DNA of 64,000 nt from Waterburya agarophytonicola KI4 (GTDB lineage: Bacteria; Cyanobacteriota; Cyanobacteriia; Cyanobacteriales; Xenococcaceae): the NCBI RefSeq assembly GCF_020640915.1, contig NZ_JADWDC010000002.1, positions 96,975 to 160,974 of the forward strand. The letters run 5' to 3'. Position 1 is the first letter of the stretch, and the number at the start of each line of letters is the position of its first letter. Below the pieces are notes generated by a model that had not been told where the DNA came from, did not search any database, and was given only the letters and a program-made list of their open reading frames with translations. Shown here piece by piece: positions 38,103-48,187 of this stretch. The position numbers were made by a program, and so were the translations under genes.

Positions 38103-40823
38103 ATGGAATTTAAGCAAAAAGTAATAGTCGCTTTGCTATTTAGCGCGATGGCAGGTTTGACTTTGATTTCTACGGTAGTCCACCTGTTGACTGAGTTGTG
38201 GTGGTTTGAGGCAATTGGTTTTGATTCGGTTTTTAAGCAGCGCGTTATTTGGCAGACGGGGATTTGGATCGCGACTTTTGCTATTTTTGTGGGGTTTATC
38301 GGGTTTAATTATTGGTTGGCTTTGCGTCTTACGGGCGACCGCGCCTTTCGGTTTCTCGAATCGAGTGAATTTGAGCCTTATACAGATAAAATTGCGGGTT
38401 ATATTACTTTTGTTTTAATTTTCTTGATATCTTTAGCGATCTCTAATATTAGTAGTGCTTCTTGGTCAGTTATTTTAAAATTTTTCAACGTCACCAATTT
38501 TGAGCTTGTTGACCCAATTTATCAACAAGATTTGGGGTTTTACTTATTTCGCTTGCCTCTATTAGATAATTTTGAAAATTGGGTTTTAACTTTATTAATT
38601 GCGGGGTTAGTAATAACAGTATTGGTTTATATCTTTAAAGGACTTTTACTGTTTGATTGGAAATGGAAGAGTTTGCTAATTGAACCTAAATGGCAAAAGC
38701 TAATTACAAAACCAATCAAAACTCACCTTAGTTTTTTGTTGGCGGCGATCGCGATCGATATTGCTGTTGATTTTTGGTTAGAACGTTACGAACTGCTTTA
38801 TTCTTCTGGGGGAGTAGTCTGGGGTGCAGACTATACCGACACCCATGCCCGTCTGTTTGCTTTTTGGGTGATGATTGCTGCTTCTGTTTTATTGGGACTG
38901 TGGTTGATTATTGCTACTTGGTCGAATAAACTCATCTTGCCCATATACGGTATAGTCGTATACGCAGCAGTTTTAATTCTTGTTAACGGTACTATTCCTC
39001 AGTTGCAGCAGCGTTTTATCGTTGAACCCAACGAATTAGCTAAGGAAATTCCCTACATTAAACACAATATTGAGTTTACCCGCCAAGCTTACAATTTAGA
39101 TAAAATAGAAACAAAAAATTACCAACTATCCGATAACTTTAACCCGAATATTATTCGAGATAATCAAGCCACCATTGATAATATTCGTCTGTGGGACTCT
39201 CGACCATTATTAAGTACCTATCGACAGCTACAGGAAATTCGTTTCTATTATAAATTCAACGACGTAGATGTAGATCGCTATACCCTTAATGGTGACTACC
39301 GTCAGGTCATGCTTTCTTCTAGAGAATTTGATTACGATGAAGTACCCTCTTCCGCCAAAACTTGGGTCAATCAAAGATTAAAATATACTCACGGTTATGG
39401 TTTGGTGATGAACCCTGTCAATGAAGTTACTGTTGATGGTTTACCAGTCCTATTTATTAAAAATATTCCCCCAGTTTCCCAAGGCGACTTGACCATCAAA
39501 GAACCTGCTATTTATTATGGCGAGTTGACTCAAGACTATATTTACACGGGAATGAACACCTCGGAGTTTGATTATCCTCGCGGTGATGAAAATGCTTTTA
39601 CTAAATATGACGGCTTGGGAGGAGTCGCGATTGATAGTTGGTGGCGCAGGTTGGTTTACGCTTACGATCGCGGTAGTCTCAAGATCTTAATTTCTAATTA
39701 CTTTACTCCCAACTCTCGCATCCACTACTACCGAGAAATTTCTCAAAGAGTCAGCCACGTTGCACCTTTTCTCAAACTAGATAACGATCCTTACATGGTA
39801 GTCATTAAAGGTAGATTAAAGTGGATTATTGACGCTTACACCACCAGTACTCGCTATCCCTATTCTGAAGCCGTCGCTCACGAACACAATACCGAATTAA
39901 TTACTAACAAAAATACCAACTACGTCCGCAACCCCGTAAAAGTTGTAGTAGATGCCAAAGATGGCACAATGCAATTTTATGTAGTGGACGAAGACGAACC
40001 CGTATTAGCTACCTACCGTAAAATATTTCCCGATTTATTCCAAGGTAAAGATACTATTCCCACTGAAGTCGAAGCCCATTTCCGCTATCCTCAAGATCTG
40101 TTTGAAATTCAAGCTCAAATGTACTTGAGTTATCACATGGAAGATCCCCAAGTATTTTATAATCGCGAAGATGATTGGCGGTTTGCTACCGAACTTTACG
40201 ATGGTCAACAGCAACAAGTCGAACCCGACTATCTGATTATGAAGTTACCAGGGGAAACCCAAGAAGAGTTTGCCCTAGTCTTACCCTTCACTCCTGTAAA
40301 TCGGGATAATATGATCTCTTGGATGGCGGCCCGTTCTGATGGAGATAATTACGGTAAACTAAGACTGTATGAGTTTCCCAAACAAGAGCTTGTATATGGC
40401 CCATTTCAAATCGAAGCCAGAATAGATCAAAACCCTGAAATCGCCGAACAAATTACTCTTTGGAGTCAAAGAGGATCGAGAGTAATTCGGGGAGATATTT
40501 TAGTTATTCCTATAGATGGTTCGATACTTTATGTTCAACCTTTGTATCTCCGTGCAGAGAAAGGAGAATTACCTGAATTAACCCGCATTATTACCGCTTA
40601 CAATAAACAAATTGTTATGACTCCGTCTTTAGAACAGTCTCTAGCAGTAGTATTCAATCAAAGCGATCCTAGCTTGAGTATACCTGCGATCGCCGATTCT
40701 CCCAACGGACGATCGGCATTGGAAATTTATCAAAAAGCGCAACAGGCTTTTCAACGGGGTAACTGGGTAGAATACGGACAATATCAACAACAATTGCAGA
40801 ATATTTTGCAAAACTTGCCATAA
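38103..40823 (+). CDS. UPF0182 family membrane protein
   Basis: A 906-residue protein. The first about 300 residues contain seven hydrophobic segments (from VIVALLFSAMAGLTLISTVV to YGIVVYAAVLILVNGT). The rest is a large domain containing GLVMNPVNEVTVDGLP and HYYREISQRVSHVAPFLKLD, typical of UPF0182. The family is widespread in cyanobacteria and actinobacteria, without a known function. I start at the ATG giving MEFKQKVIV, a normal cytosolic lead to the first span, and not the upstream in-frame TTG at 38079. The gene is monocistronic. Confidence 0.88.
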   Translation: MEFKQKVIVALLFSAMAGLTLISTVVHLLTELWWFEAIGFDSVFKQRVIWQTGIWIATFAIFVGFIGFNYWLALRLTGDRAFRFLESSEFEPYTDKIAGYITFVLIFLISLAISNISSASWSVILKFFNVTNFELVDPIYQQDLGFYLFRLPLLDNFENWVLTLLIAGLVITVLVYIFKGLLLFDWKWKSLLIEPKWQKLITKPIKTHLSFLLAAIAIDIAVDFWLERYELLYSSGGVVWGADYTDTHARLFAFWVMIAASVLLGLWLIIATWSNKLILPIYGIVVYAAVLILVNGTIPQLQQRFIVEPNELAKEIPYIKHNIEFTRQAYNLDKIETKNYQLSDNFNPNIIRDNQATIDNIRLWDSRPLLSTYRQLQEIRFYYKFNDVDVDRYTLNGDYRQVMLSSREFDYDEVPSSAKTWVNQRLKYTHGYGLVMNPVNEVTVDGLPVLFIKNIPPVSQGDLTIKEPAIYYGELTQDYIYTGMNTSEFDYPRGDENAFTKYDGLGGVAIDSWWRRLVYAYDRGSLKILISNYFTPNSRIHYYREISQRVSHVAPFLKLDNDPYMVVIKGRLKWIIDAYTTSTRYPYSEAVAHEHNTELITNKNTNYVRNPVKVVVDAKDGTMQFYVVDEDEPVLATYRKIFPDLFQGKDTIPTEVEAHFRYPQDLFEIQAQMYLSYHMEDPQVFYNREDDWRFATELYDGQQQQVEPDYLIMKLPGETQEEFALVLPFTPVNRDNMISWMAARSDGDNYGKLRLYEFPKQELVYGPFQIEARIDQNPEIAEQITLWSQRGSRVIRGDILVIPIDGSILYVQPLYLRAEKGELPELTRIITAYNKQIVMTPSLEQSLAVVFNQSDPSLSIPAIADSPNGRSALEIYQKAQQAFQRGNWVEYGQYQQQLQNILQNLP

Positions 40824-40849
40824 AAAAAGTCCCGTGTAAAACAGGACTA
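40822..40849 (-). terminator. acsF terminator
   Basis: Read leftward, AGTCC-T-GT / AC-G-GGACT forms a stem with a TTTAC loop and is followed by seven T. It lies between the convergent UPF0182 and acsF genes. Confidence 0.7.
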
Positions 40850-40882
40850 TAAGAAATATGCTTAGATTGATAAATTAGAATT

Positions 40883-41959
40883 CTAACGAACAGTACCAGC
40901 CAAATTATCTACGCGAATTGGCTTGATGAAGTACATTTTAATTAGTTCTACACCGTTGGATACATAGTGGGGTAGTTTTTGTAATAACTTAATTGGTGCG
41001 GGTGCATTAGAACTTGCGATCGCAGTTAGTTTTTCGTTATTAACAACACACTTTTCTAAACTCTGATAGAAATTAGGATGTTCTACATCCAAAACTATCG
41101 GGAATACTCTTCCTGCGGTTTCGTTAGTTTGCTTAATTACAAACTTATCATATTCTCTAGCATCCAAACCTAAAGATTCATAAAAGCCAGCACGCTGAAC
41201 ATCATTGAGATACATAGTCGCAAATACTGACAGCAAGAAAAAACGACTCCATAATCTTGCTTTCCAATCATTCAGAAACTGGGGTTGAGACTTCATGAGA
41301 GCATCGAAGAAGTCGCCGTGACGGTTTTCATCCTGACACCAGTTTTCAAAGTAACTGAAGATGGGATAAATTTCGTGTTCGGGATGCTGTTGTAGATGGC
41401 GGAAAATTGTAATATAACGCCAGTAGCCAATTTTTTCTGAAAGATAAGTTGCATAAAAGATGAACTTGGGCTTAAAGAAAGTATAGTTACGACTCTTAGT
41501 TAAAAATCCTAAATCTAAAGATAGATTGAAGTCAGATAATGCTTTATTCAAGAAACCTGCATGACGGGCTTCATCTCTGGACATCAAGGTGAAGAGTTCT
41601 GCCAAGAGAGGGCTTTTATCTTTTAAACGTCTGCCTAGTTCTTTGTAGAGTAAGAACCCTGAAAACTCAGCGGTACAGGAACGTTCTAGAAATTCTATAA
41701 ATACTTTGCGAGTGTCACCGCTGATATTATCCCAAGATTTTTGGAATTGCTCATCTCTGACGAAATGATGGCGATTGTAGTCAATGCGGAACTCTTCTAA
41801 GATGGCTCTTAATTCATCTTCGTTGATGGAGATGTCCATGTTTGCCATCTCATCAAAATCTGTCGTATAAAAGCGAGGAGTAAGAATAGTTTCATCCGCA
41901 GGAGACTTGACTCCAGGGCGTACTTCCTCAAACTGCGGTTTTTTAAGGCTATCTACCAT
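40883..41959 (-). CDS. acsF: Mg-protoporphyrin IX monomethyl ester oxidative cyclase
   Basis: A 358-residue aerobic cyclase that forms the fifth ring of chlorophyll (Mg-protoporphyrin IX monomethyl ester to divinyl-protochlorophyllide) with oxygen. The di-iron ligands are visible in two helical motifs: [17 protein letters not shown] followed by [10 protein letters not shown], and [18 protein letters not shown]. Length and N-terminus ([20 protein letters not shown]) match the cyanobacterial enzymes, also called ChlA. Cyanobacteria often carry two copies used under different oxygen levels; which one this is cannot be told. ATG start. Confidence 0.96.
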   Translation of the reverse strand: MVDSLKKPQFEEVRPGVKSPADETILTPRFYTTDFDEMANMDISINEDELRAILEEFRIDYNRHHFVRDEQFQKSWDNISGDTRKVFIEFLERSCTAEFSGFLLYKELGRRLKDKSPLLAELFTLMSRDEARHAGFLNKALSDFNLSLDLGFLTKSRNYTFFKPKFIFYATYLSEKIGYWRYITIFRHLQQHPEHEIYPIFSYFENWCQDENRHGDFFDALMKSQPQFLNDWKARLWSRFFLLSVFATMYLNDVQRAGFYESLGLDAREYDKFVIKQTNETAGRVFPIVLDVEHPNFYQSLEKCVVNNEKLTAIASSNAPAPIKLLQKLPHYVSNGVELIKMYFIKPIRVDNLAGTVR

Positions 41960-42239
41960 TATTTTTAATACTTAACTTTTTTTTTCTATTTTTTAGACAG
42001 GCTGGACATATCAGTTTGCTGTCGTCGGAGGTTTCTTGAGTATTATTCTCTAATAGTTACAAGCCTTTGTGGCAATTTGTTAACGAATATTAATCAGATA
42101 TCTGAAATACATCCTCAAGAGAAAGACAGCGATCGCCAATTTAGAAGAGGTGGAATATCTTTATCAATTTTTCACAAAAAAATGAATTTGAAAGCGCAAG
42201 TAATAGCTATCAATAAATTCTCAATAGAATGCTTAATAT

Positions 42240-43355
42240 TTATTTACTCAACGCAATTACGGCATTTTGTCCGCCAAAACCAAAACTAAAACACATAGCA
42301 TTATTTATTCCAACTTCCCGTGTTTGAGCAATCAGATCGAGGTCGAATTCCCCATTACTCAACCCAACACAGGGAGGCAAATAACCCTGGTGTAATGCCA
42401 TTAAGCTAAAAGCAGTGCCGATCGCTCCAGATGCCCCTAGAGTGTGACCTGTTGCTCCTTTAGTGGAACTGATAGCAACCCTTTGAGGAAAGATATGTTT
42501 GATTAATTCAGCTTCGTGGCGATCGTTCAAAACCGTACTCGTACCGTGAGCGTGAATATAGCCAATATCTTTCGGTTCTAAATCGCTACGTTTTAATGCT
42601 TGTTGGATAGCCTTCGCTGCACTACCGTTACTTATTTGAGGTGCGCTGATGTGATGGGCATCGCAGGTCAAACCAAAACCGCCAATCTTGCCATAAACTT
42701 TTGCTCGACGGCTAGCAGCTAACTTTGCTGTTTCCAAGACAAACATTGCCCCGCCTTCCCCTAAAACCAATCCTTGACGCTCGCGATCGAAAGGATAGCA
42801 ACCAGTTTTAGCTAAAGCTCCCATGCGCTCGAAAGCAGCAAGAGTCAGGGGGGTGATTGGAGATTCAACCGCCCCTGCAATAACGCGATCGCATCTACCA
42901 GTTCTAATTAGTTCGTAACCTCTAGCTAATGCCCAAATTCCCGTCGCACAGGCAGCCATTGGGGCTAATACTGGTGCGGTGGTTTGGATTAATTTAGCAG
43001 TTGCGATCGCGCTTTGATGGGGTAGAGTGTCTAACCAATGAGGAATGTTATTTTGCTTTAGGGTGACTAATTCTTCCCAATTTGCCTGACATCCCCGACT
43101 AGAGCCAATGACTACTCCACAGTCAGACATAGGTGCTTGTAACTGGGCATCTACCAAAGTATCGGATAACAATCTGGCAGTAATTCGATCTATTTTGCTT
43201 GGTTTGGCATCAATTAATCCCAAAGGAAAAACAGGAAGTTCGGAAAAAAGAGTTTGAAATCTAATCCCTGACTTCCCTTGTAAAATCTTCGACCAAGTTG
43301 GCTGTAGCGATCCGAGACAGGAAAGTAAGCCCATCCCAGTGACAACAACATCCAT
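42240..43355 (-). CDS. KAS II-like beta-ketoacyl-ACP synthase
   Basis: A 371-residue condensing enzyme. The active-site Cys lies in PMAACATGIWALA; the catalytic histidines are in YIHAHGTSTVLND and KGATGHTLGASGA; a Gly-rich CFSFGFGGQNAV ends the fold. At 371 residues it is about 40 shorter than FabF (about 412), so it is probably a second KAS paralogue and not the main FabF. A role in a specialised lipid or polyketide chain is possible. It starts 24 bases upstream of nothing on the same strand except the cyclophilin gene, whose stop lies 24 bases before its own ATG side, so the two may be co-transcribed (cyclophilin first). Confidence 0.88.
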   Translation of the reverse strand: MDVVVTGMGLLSCLGSLQPTWSKILQGKSGIRFQTLFSELPVFPLGLIDAKPSKIDRITARLLSDTLVDAQLQAPMSDCGVVIGSSRGCQANWEELVTLKQNNIPHWLDTLPHQSAIATAKLIQTTAPVLAPMAACATGIWALARGYELIRTGRCDRVIAGAVESPITPLTLAAFERMGALAKTGCYPFDRERQGLVLGEGGAMFVLETAKLAASRRAKVYGKIGGFGLTCDAHHISAPQISNGSAAKAIQQALKRSDLEPKDIGYIHAHGTSTVLNDRHEAELIKHIFPQRVAISSTKGATGHTLGASGAIGTAFSLMALHQGYLPPCVGLSNGEFDLDLIAQTREVGINNAMCFSFGFGGQNAVIALSK

Positions 43356-43379
43356 ATAGTTATAAATCCAAACAAAGAT

Positions 43380-44141
43380 TTACTGCTTCAGATTTTCTAA
43401 GCCTTCGATGACCTTAGCAGTACCAATACGATCGCCTTGCTTAATCCCATCTACTACTTCCATCCCTTCTACTACTTTACCAAAGACAGCGTAGTCTCCA
43501 TCCAAAGAAGGTAAATCTTCTAAGGCAATATAAAATTGCGAAGAAGCAGAATCTGGCATACCAGAGCGAGCCATTGCAATCACACCGCGATCGTGCTTTA
43601 GAACGACGGATTTCCCTGGTAATTTAGCTTTACTGTAAGTCGGCTTATCCTCTCCTTCAAGTTTAATTTCTAAAGGGATGCGACGCTCCGTACCAGTATT
43701 GGGATCTATAAAACCACCAGTACCCAATGTTCCTGTAAAATTAGGATCTTTTCCTTGGGGATCTCCTCCTTGAGCTACAAAGCCAGGAATGACTCGGTGG
43801 AACACCAAGCCATCATAGACACCCTGGGAGATCAAATCGACAAAGTTCCCAGCAGTTGTAGGCGCATTTGTACCGTTAATTTCAATGATGATGGGCGAGC
43901 CATTGACTTGTATTTCTACCTTCGCCATTCCTTCTAATTGAGGCAAATTATTACTCATATCTTTATTACTATCTTTATTTTCGGCGATCGCCACTTTTGA
44001 TTGACTATTTGCCAGATTATCAGATGATGAAGATGATTGGGAAACATCTGTCGCTGATGTGGCACAGCCTCCCAAAATTAAACTGCTAACTAGCAACAAC
44101 GAGAAAATTTTGCTTAACCAAATATTAGTTTTTGTTTTCAA
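43380..44141 (-). CDS. cyclophilin-type peptidyl-prolyl isomerase, lipoprotein
   Basis: A 253-residue protein exported as a lipoprotein: [20 protein letters not shown] leads to the lipobox LGGC. A Ser/Asn/Asp-rich linker precedes a cyclophilin domain (about 75-250) with [37 protein letters not shown] and [11 protein letters not shown]. The catalytic Arg is present in HRVIPGF. It would assist folding of proteins in the periplasm or thylakoid lumen. It is divergent from def across 273 bases and probably precedes the KAS gene in one transcript. Confidence 0.92.
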   Translation of the reverse strand: MKTKTNIWLSKIFSLLLVSSLILGGCATSATDVSQSSSSSDNLANSQSKVAIAENKDSNKDMSNNLPQLEGMAKVEIQVNGSPIIIEINGTNAPTTAGNFVDLISQGVYDGLVFHRVIPGFVAQGGDPQGKDPNFTGTLGTGGFIDPNTGTERRIPLEIKLEGEDKPTYSKAKLPGKSVVLKHDRGVIAMARSGMPDSASSQFYIALEDLPSLDGDYAVFGKVVEGMEVVDGIKQGDRIGTAKVIEGLENLKQ

Positions 44142-44414
44142 TTGAATACCCTTCTACAAAACATCCATCTAAAGTTAACAGAACCAGGATAAATTATTCG
44201 AGATTTATTCTGACCAAAGTTAATAAGCGATCTCTTTAAACAAATTTTAGATTAAGTCAATTTTTGCTTAAAAAAGTCCATAAAAACCTTTATCTTTAGA
44301 GGCACATAAGTCTTAGAAGGATAAACAAACCAATTAACGAACAACTGACCATAACTCGTCGAAACGATAAAATATAAACTAAGAAGAGATTTTTAGATAA
44401 TTTTATTAAATCGT

Positions 44415-44984
44415 ATGGCTACTGTTGTTGCAGTTGAAAAGAAAAAGTTAGAAAACCCACCCTTAGATATTCATTATTTGGGCGATCGCGTCTTGCGTCA
44501 GCCTGCCAAACGTATTGCTAAAGTTGACGATCAGCTTCGTACTACTATTAGGGAAATGCTTCAGACGATGTATAGTGCTGATGGTATTGGTTTGGCAGCA
44601 CCCCAGGTAGGCATTAATAAGCAATTAATTGTGATCGATATTGCCCTAGAAGATCCAGAAAAACCCCCTTTAGTATTAATTAACCCCAAGATCGTTAAAT
44701 CTGGAAGTAACTTTTGCAACTCCGAAGAAGGTTGCTTAAGTATTCCTGGGGTATACCTCGAAGTTACTCGCCCAGATGAAATCGAGATTTCTTATAAAAA
44801 CGAGCAGGGTAAACCCTGTAAACTGAAAGCGGACGGTTTATTGTCTCGCGCTATCCAACACGAAATGGATCATCTTAATGGTGTCATGTTCGTCGATCGA
44901 GTAGAAAACGGGATTGCTCTCAATGAAGAGTTAAAGAAAAGAGGTTTCGCTGTTAGTGCAGTCAAACCAATTAGCAAAAGATAA
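44415..44984 (+). CDS. def: peptide deformylase
   Basis: A 189-residue metalloenzyme that removes the formyl group from nascent proteins. All three motifs are intact: GIGLAAPQVG, EEGCLSIPG with the metal-binding Cys, and QHEMDHLNG with both His ligands and the catalytic Glu. It belongs to the type I forms seen in cyanobacteria and plastids. ATG start at 44415. A small membrane protein gene follows 42 bases downstream. Confidence 0.97.
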   Translation: MATVVAVEKKKLENPPLDIHYLGDRVLRQPAKRIAKVDDQLRTTIREMLQTMYSADGIGLAAPQVGINKQLIVIDIALEDPEKPPLVLINPKIVKSGSNFCNSEEGCLSIPGVYLEVTRPDEIEISYKNEQGKPCKLKADGLLSRAIQHEMDHLNGVMFVDRVENGIALNEELKKRGFAVSAVKPISKR

Positions 44985-45026
44985 ACATAAATATATCAAT
45001 TAAACTGATTTAGAGGAGAATATAAA

Positions 45027-45233
45027 ATGGTTTCAATGACACCCAAAAGTGGCATCTGTTTGCTGCTGTGTTGTATTAGTGCGATCGCAGGAGTGGGTTC
45101 GGTATTTGAACTTTCTTCTGGCAATCCAGAATTGGGTAGTACCGTCACAGGTCTAATTTTGGCTGCTAGCATTCCCGTAACAGCAATTTTATTCTGGATC
45201 GCCGTACAAGATACTAAAGCCAATCAGAGTTAA
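45027..45233 (+). CDS. small two-span membrane protein, unknown function
   Basis: A 68-residue protein with two hydrophobic segments (ICLLLCCISAIAGVGSVFEL and VTGLILAASIPVTAILFWIA) joined by a loop SSGNPELGS. It lies 42 bases after def on the same strand with GAGGAG about 8 bases before the ATG. This strong ribosome-binding site and the ordered hydrophobicity make it more credible than the overlapping reverse frame. No known function. A hairpin GGGTAAT/ATTACCC at 45251-45273 separates it from the convergent chemoreceptor. Confidence 0.7.
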   Translation: MVSMTPKSGICLLLCCISAIAGVGSVFELSSGNPELGSTVTGLILAASIPVTAILFWIAVQDTKANQS

Positions 45234-45257
45234 AAATCTTGGGAGTAGTGGGGTAAT

Positions 45258-48038
45258 CTAATTAGTATTACCCAACTGATAATCCGTGGTAGTTTTTTGC
45301 TCCAATTTAAAGAAATTAACCACGTTTTCGAGATCCTTGGCAGTAATGGAAGTTTGTTCGATAGATTTAATAGTGCGATCGCTCAAAATAGTAATTGATT
45401 CGGAAGTTTCGTTTAACTCTCCTTTCAAGTTGTCTATCTTCTGAAAAGTTTGTTGCTGCATCTTAGTCATATTGACCAAAGAAAAAAGATTTTGTTGAGC
45501 ATTTTTAGTAACTCTGACAATTTGTTCTAGATTCTTGCTCCCATTGGCAACGAGATAGTTTTCTTGTTCTATTTGGTTTTCGCTCTTTTGATATTCTCGT
45601 AAAACTTCCCTAACTTCATTATCAATACCTCGCAGGACATTCTCCAATTCCTTGGTTGCTGTAATAGACTGTTGAATTGATTTAATCTCTTCTTTCAAAC
45701 CAAATGCCGACTCGTCTAATTCAGGAATACGTTTGCTGAGTTTGCTAGCTAACAAACTAGCTCTCAAATTAATTTTTCTAATCGAGCCAATTACTCTAGT
45801 CATCTTCTGAGAAGCAGTACTAAGATTTTTCACCTTATCCCTATTCGTGCGGAGATTTGTCTCTAGCTGAGACATGAAGGCGATCGCATGACCAAAATTA
45901 ACTTTTTCTGATTCGAGATCTGTAACTACCGAATCTACAGTTTGAGATGCTATCCCTACTTGGGATGAAACCTCCAAAATCGAGTTGCTTATCTGCTCGA
46001 TAAAAGCAAAAATCAAAGCTAGTTGATTGGCTTGTTCTTTGAGCCGATCTTTCATCTGAGCCAAATCTTGTTGATTTTCTCTTAATTCTCGACTGATTTC
46101 TCTACTAGGAGTTTGAATTTGAGCAATAGATTCCCTCAAATTATTTAAAATCAAATTAAAAGATTGGGTAATATCGCTAGCAGGACGAGATTGACTGGTT
46201 AAATTAGCTCTCAAATCTCCTCTAGCAATATCTTTCATGGTAGTCAAAACTCTAGATAGATCTTTTTGAGTGCTAGCTGTCTGCCAATTTTCTTCTTTAC
46301 AAACAATATATCCCCGCAATACCATCGCCAGTTGATAAGCCACCTGCTGAAAATAGTCTACGTTTGATTGCGACCAAACTCTAGTACTAGAACATTGATG
46401 GGCAATAAGCAAGCCGATTAGCCTCTCTGAATCGGGAGTTGTAGGTTGTTCTAAAATGACTGGTAAAACTAGGCTGGCTTTGACTCCATAAGGTTCTAAC
46501 TGTTTGAGATGACAATCAGTCAGATTGGCTTGGTAGATGTCGGATACGGCTTGAATTCTGCCCCGTTGATACTTCCGCACATATTCTTTGGCAAAACAAG
46601 AATCGTCAAACTGCACCCCCAAAGTACGAGTCAAGCCTTGGGCAACAGATTCCGCTACTACTGTTCCCCTCCATTTTTCGTCAAAACGATAAAAAATAAC
46701 GCGGTCGGCTTTAATGAAATTTCTCACCTCGGTTAAAAATAGACTAAAGGGTAATTGCAACTCTCTAGAGCTACGTGCTTGGGAGATTCTTGCCATAAGT
46801 TCGGAACTTCTAGCAATGGTTTTTTGACGCTGCATTGCTCCTTCTAACTGCATTGCCATATTATTAATGCGATCGCCCAATAACGCCAATTCATCTTGAC
46901 GATTTATTTTAATTCTGGTGTCTAGTTTTCCTTGACTGAGTTCGTTGACCGCAGAAGTCAGCTTGACTAATGGTTGTATAATTCGATTAGCCAAAAACCC
47001 GGCAATAGTTCCCACTAGTAAAGCAGTTCCAATTGTTCCTCCCAAATAAATCCATTTCAAAGATTTTAGAGGCGCAAAAGCAATATCTGTATCAATAGCG
47101 ATCGCCGTTCCTAAATTGAGTTCGGGATTAATCGTGCCAATTTTGATCGGTGCATAATTAATTATTTGCTCGCGATCGCGATCGATTGGGCTGTTGACCA
47201 ATTCTGCTGCTGTTTGTTTGGTGATATGAGCCTGTTGTAACTCAGGAAAATAATTGGTTAAAGGTTGATTTTCAAGATTATTGAAAGTACTGGCAAAAAA
47301 CGTACTTTGAGTATTAATGAGATAGATTTGTTCGTCCGCACTTCGATAGTCTTCCAACAAAGGCATGATCTTCTGGCTGGGAATTCTAAACCTCAATACT
47401 CCAATTACTTGATCGGTCCAGGCATTTTTCACGGGGACAGCAAATTCAATTCTGGGTTCGCCAGTATCAGAAGATATATTTAATTCATCAATAGCAGTAA
47501 TTTTGTTCTTAATGGCATTTTGAAAATATTTTTGTTGGCTCTGGTTTTGCCTTGAGGGAGGCTCTGATTGACTTTGAAATAAGGGATTTCCCTGAAGATC
47601 TAAATAAACAATACTGTCATAAAACCCTGTTTTATCTTGAAAAACATCCAAAGCAGCTTTTTTTTGACCAACTGTTACCACCGACATTACATTAGGATTG
47701 GTAAATATGGGACTCGTCGCTAAAGTCTCTGCCTCCTTAGCTCGATTATTCAGGTACTTCTCAAACATCTCAGCCATATGATCGGTACGACTTTGCTGAT
47801 TTTGGTTAATTTGTCGCGTGATTTGACTTTGGGTAACTTTATAGGAAATTGCACCAATAACAGTTACGGGAATGATACCCAAGGCGATCGCCGTTAATAT
47901 TACTTTTACTCCCAAACTTAGTCCTGTGGGCTGTCGATCTCGTTTTTGTTTAGAAGGGAGATTAGAAGACCCAGTCAGAAGTTTTTTTGACTGATTAAGG
48001 GTTGGGTCAACTTTGGATAGGGAATTTGGGGGAGTCAT
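45258..48038 (-). CDS. Cache-HAMP-GAF chemoreceptor-like protein with degenerate signalling tip
   Basis: A 926-residue membrane receptor. Membrane span (about 44-66), periplasmic dCache sensor (70-325), second span (327-352), HAMP (353-405) and a GAF domain (425-580). The GAF carries DSCF (Cys481) and CH (Cys509), 28 residues apart as in DXCF cyanobacteriochromes such as PixJ. The C-terminal coiled coil (about 640-915) follows the methyl-accepting pattern, but the hairpin tip reads NLRASLLASKLSKRIPELD where receptors have the highly conserved NLLALNASIEAARAGE. Contacts with CheA and CheW therefore look lost. The upstream neighbour on the same strand is bvdR (149 bases). Confidence 0.85.
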   Translation of the reverse strand: MTPPNSLSKVDPTLNQSKKLLTGSSNLPSKQKRDRQPTGLSLGVKVILTAIALGIIPVTVIGAISYKVTQSQITRQINQNQQSRTDHMAEMFEKYLNNRAKEAETLATSPIFTNPNVMSVVTVGQKKAALDVFQDKTGFYDSIVYLDLQGNPLFQSQSEPPSRQNQSQQKYFQNAIKNKITAIDELNISSDTGEPRIEFAVPVKNAWTDQVIGVLRFRIPSQKIMPLLEDYRSADEQIYLINTQSTFFASTFNNLENQPLTNYFPELQQAHITKQTAAELVNSPIDRDREQIINYAPIKIGTINPELNLGTAIAIDTDIAFAPLKSLKWIYLGGTIGTALLVGTIAGFLANRIIQPLVKLTSAVNELSQGKLDTRIKINRQDELALLGDRINNMAMQLEGAMQRQKTIARSSELMARISQARSSRELQLPFSLFLTEVRNFIKADRVIFYRFDEKWRGTVVAESVAQGLTRTLGVQFDDSCFAKEYVRKYQRGRIQAVSDIYQANLTDCHLKQLEPYGVKASLVLPVILEQPTTPDSERLIGLLIAHQCSSTRVWSQSNVDYFQQVAYQLAMVLRGYIVCKEENWQTASTQKDLSRVLTTMKDIARGDLRANLTSQSRPASDITQSFNLILNNLRESIAQIQTPSREISRELRENQQDLAQMKDRLKEQANQLALIFAFIEQISNSILEVSSQVGIASQTVDSVVTDLESEKVNFGHAIAFMSQLETNLRTNRDKVKNLSTASQKMTRVIGSIRKINLRASLLASKLSKRIPELDESAFGLKEEIKSIQQSITATKELENVLRGIDNEVREVLREYQKSENQIEQENYLVANGSKNLEQIVRVTKNAQQNLFSLVNMTKMQQQTFQKIDNLKGELNETSESITILSDRTIKSIEQTSITAKDLENVVNFFKLEQKTTTDYQLGNTN

Positions 48039-48187
48039 TAGTTTACAGAACCTCAGAGATCGGTCTCAGAAATGCTAATAAGTAATGCTAATAAGTGGGA
48101 ATTTTATTAGCATTATGGATTGTTTATTATGTTACTTTAATTACTCGAAACCCAATAATTTATAGATAAACTTAATCGAGTCAATAA

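Noticed and set aside
42077..42289. 70-codon rightward frame between acsF and the KAS gene
   Set aside because: No ribosome-binding site, no conserved pattern, and its end overlaps the KAS gene antisense.
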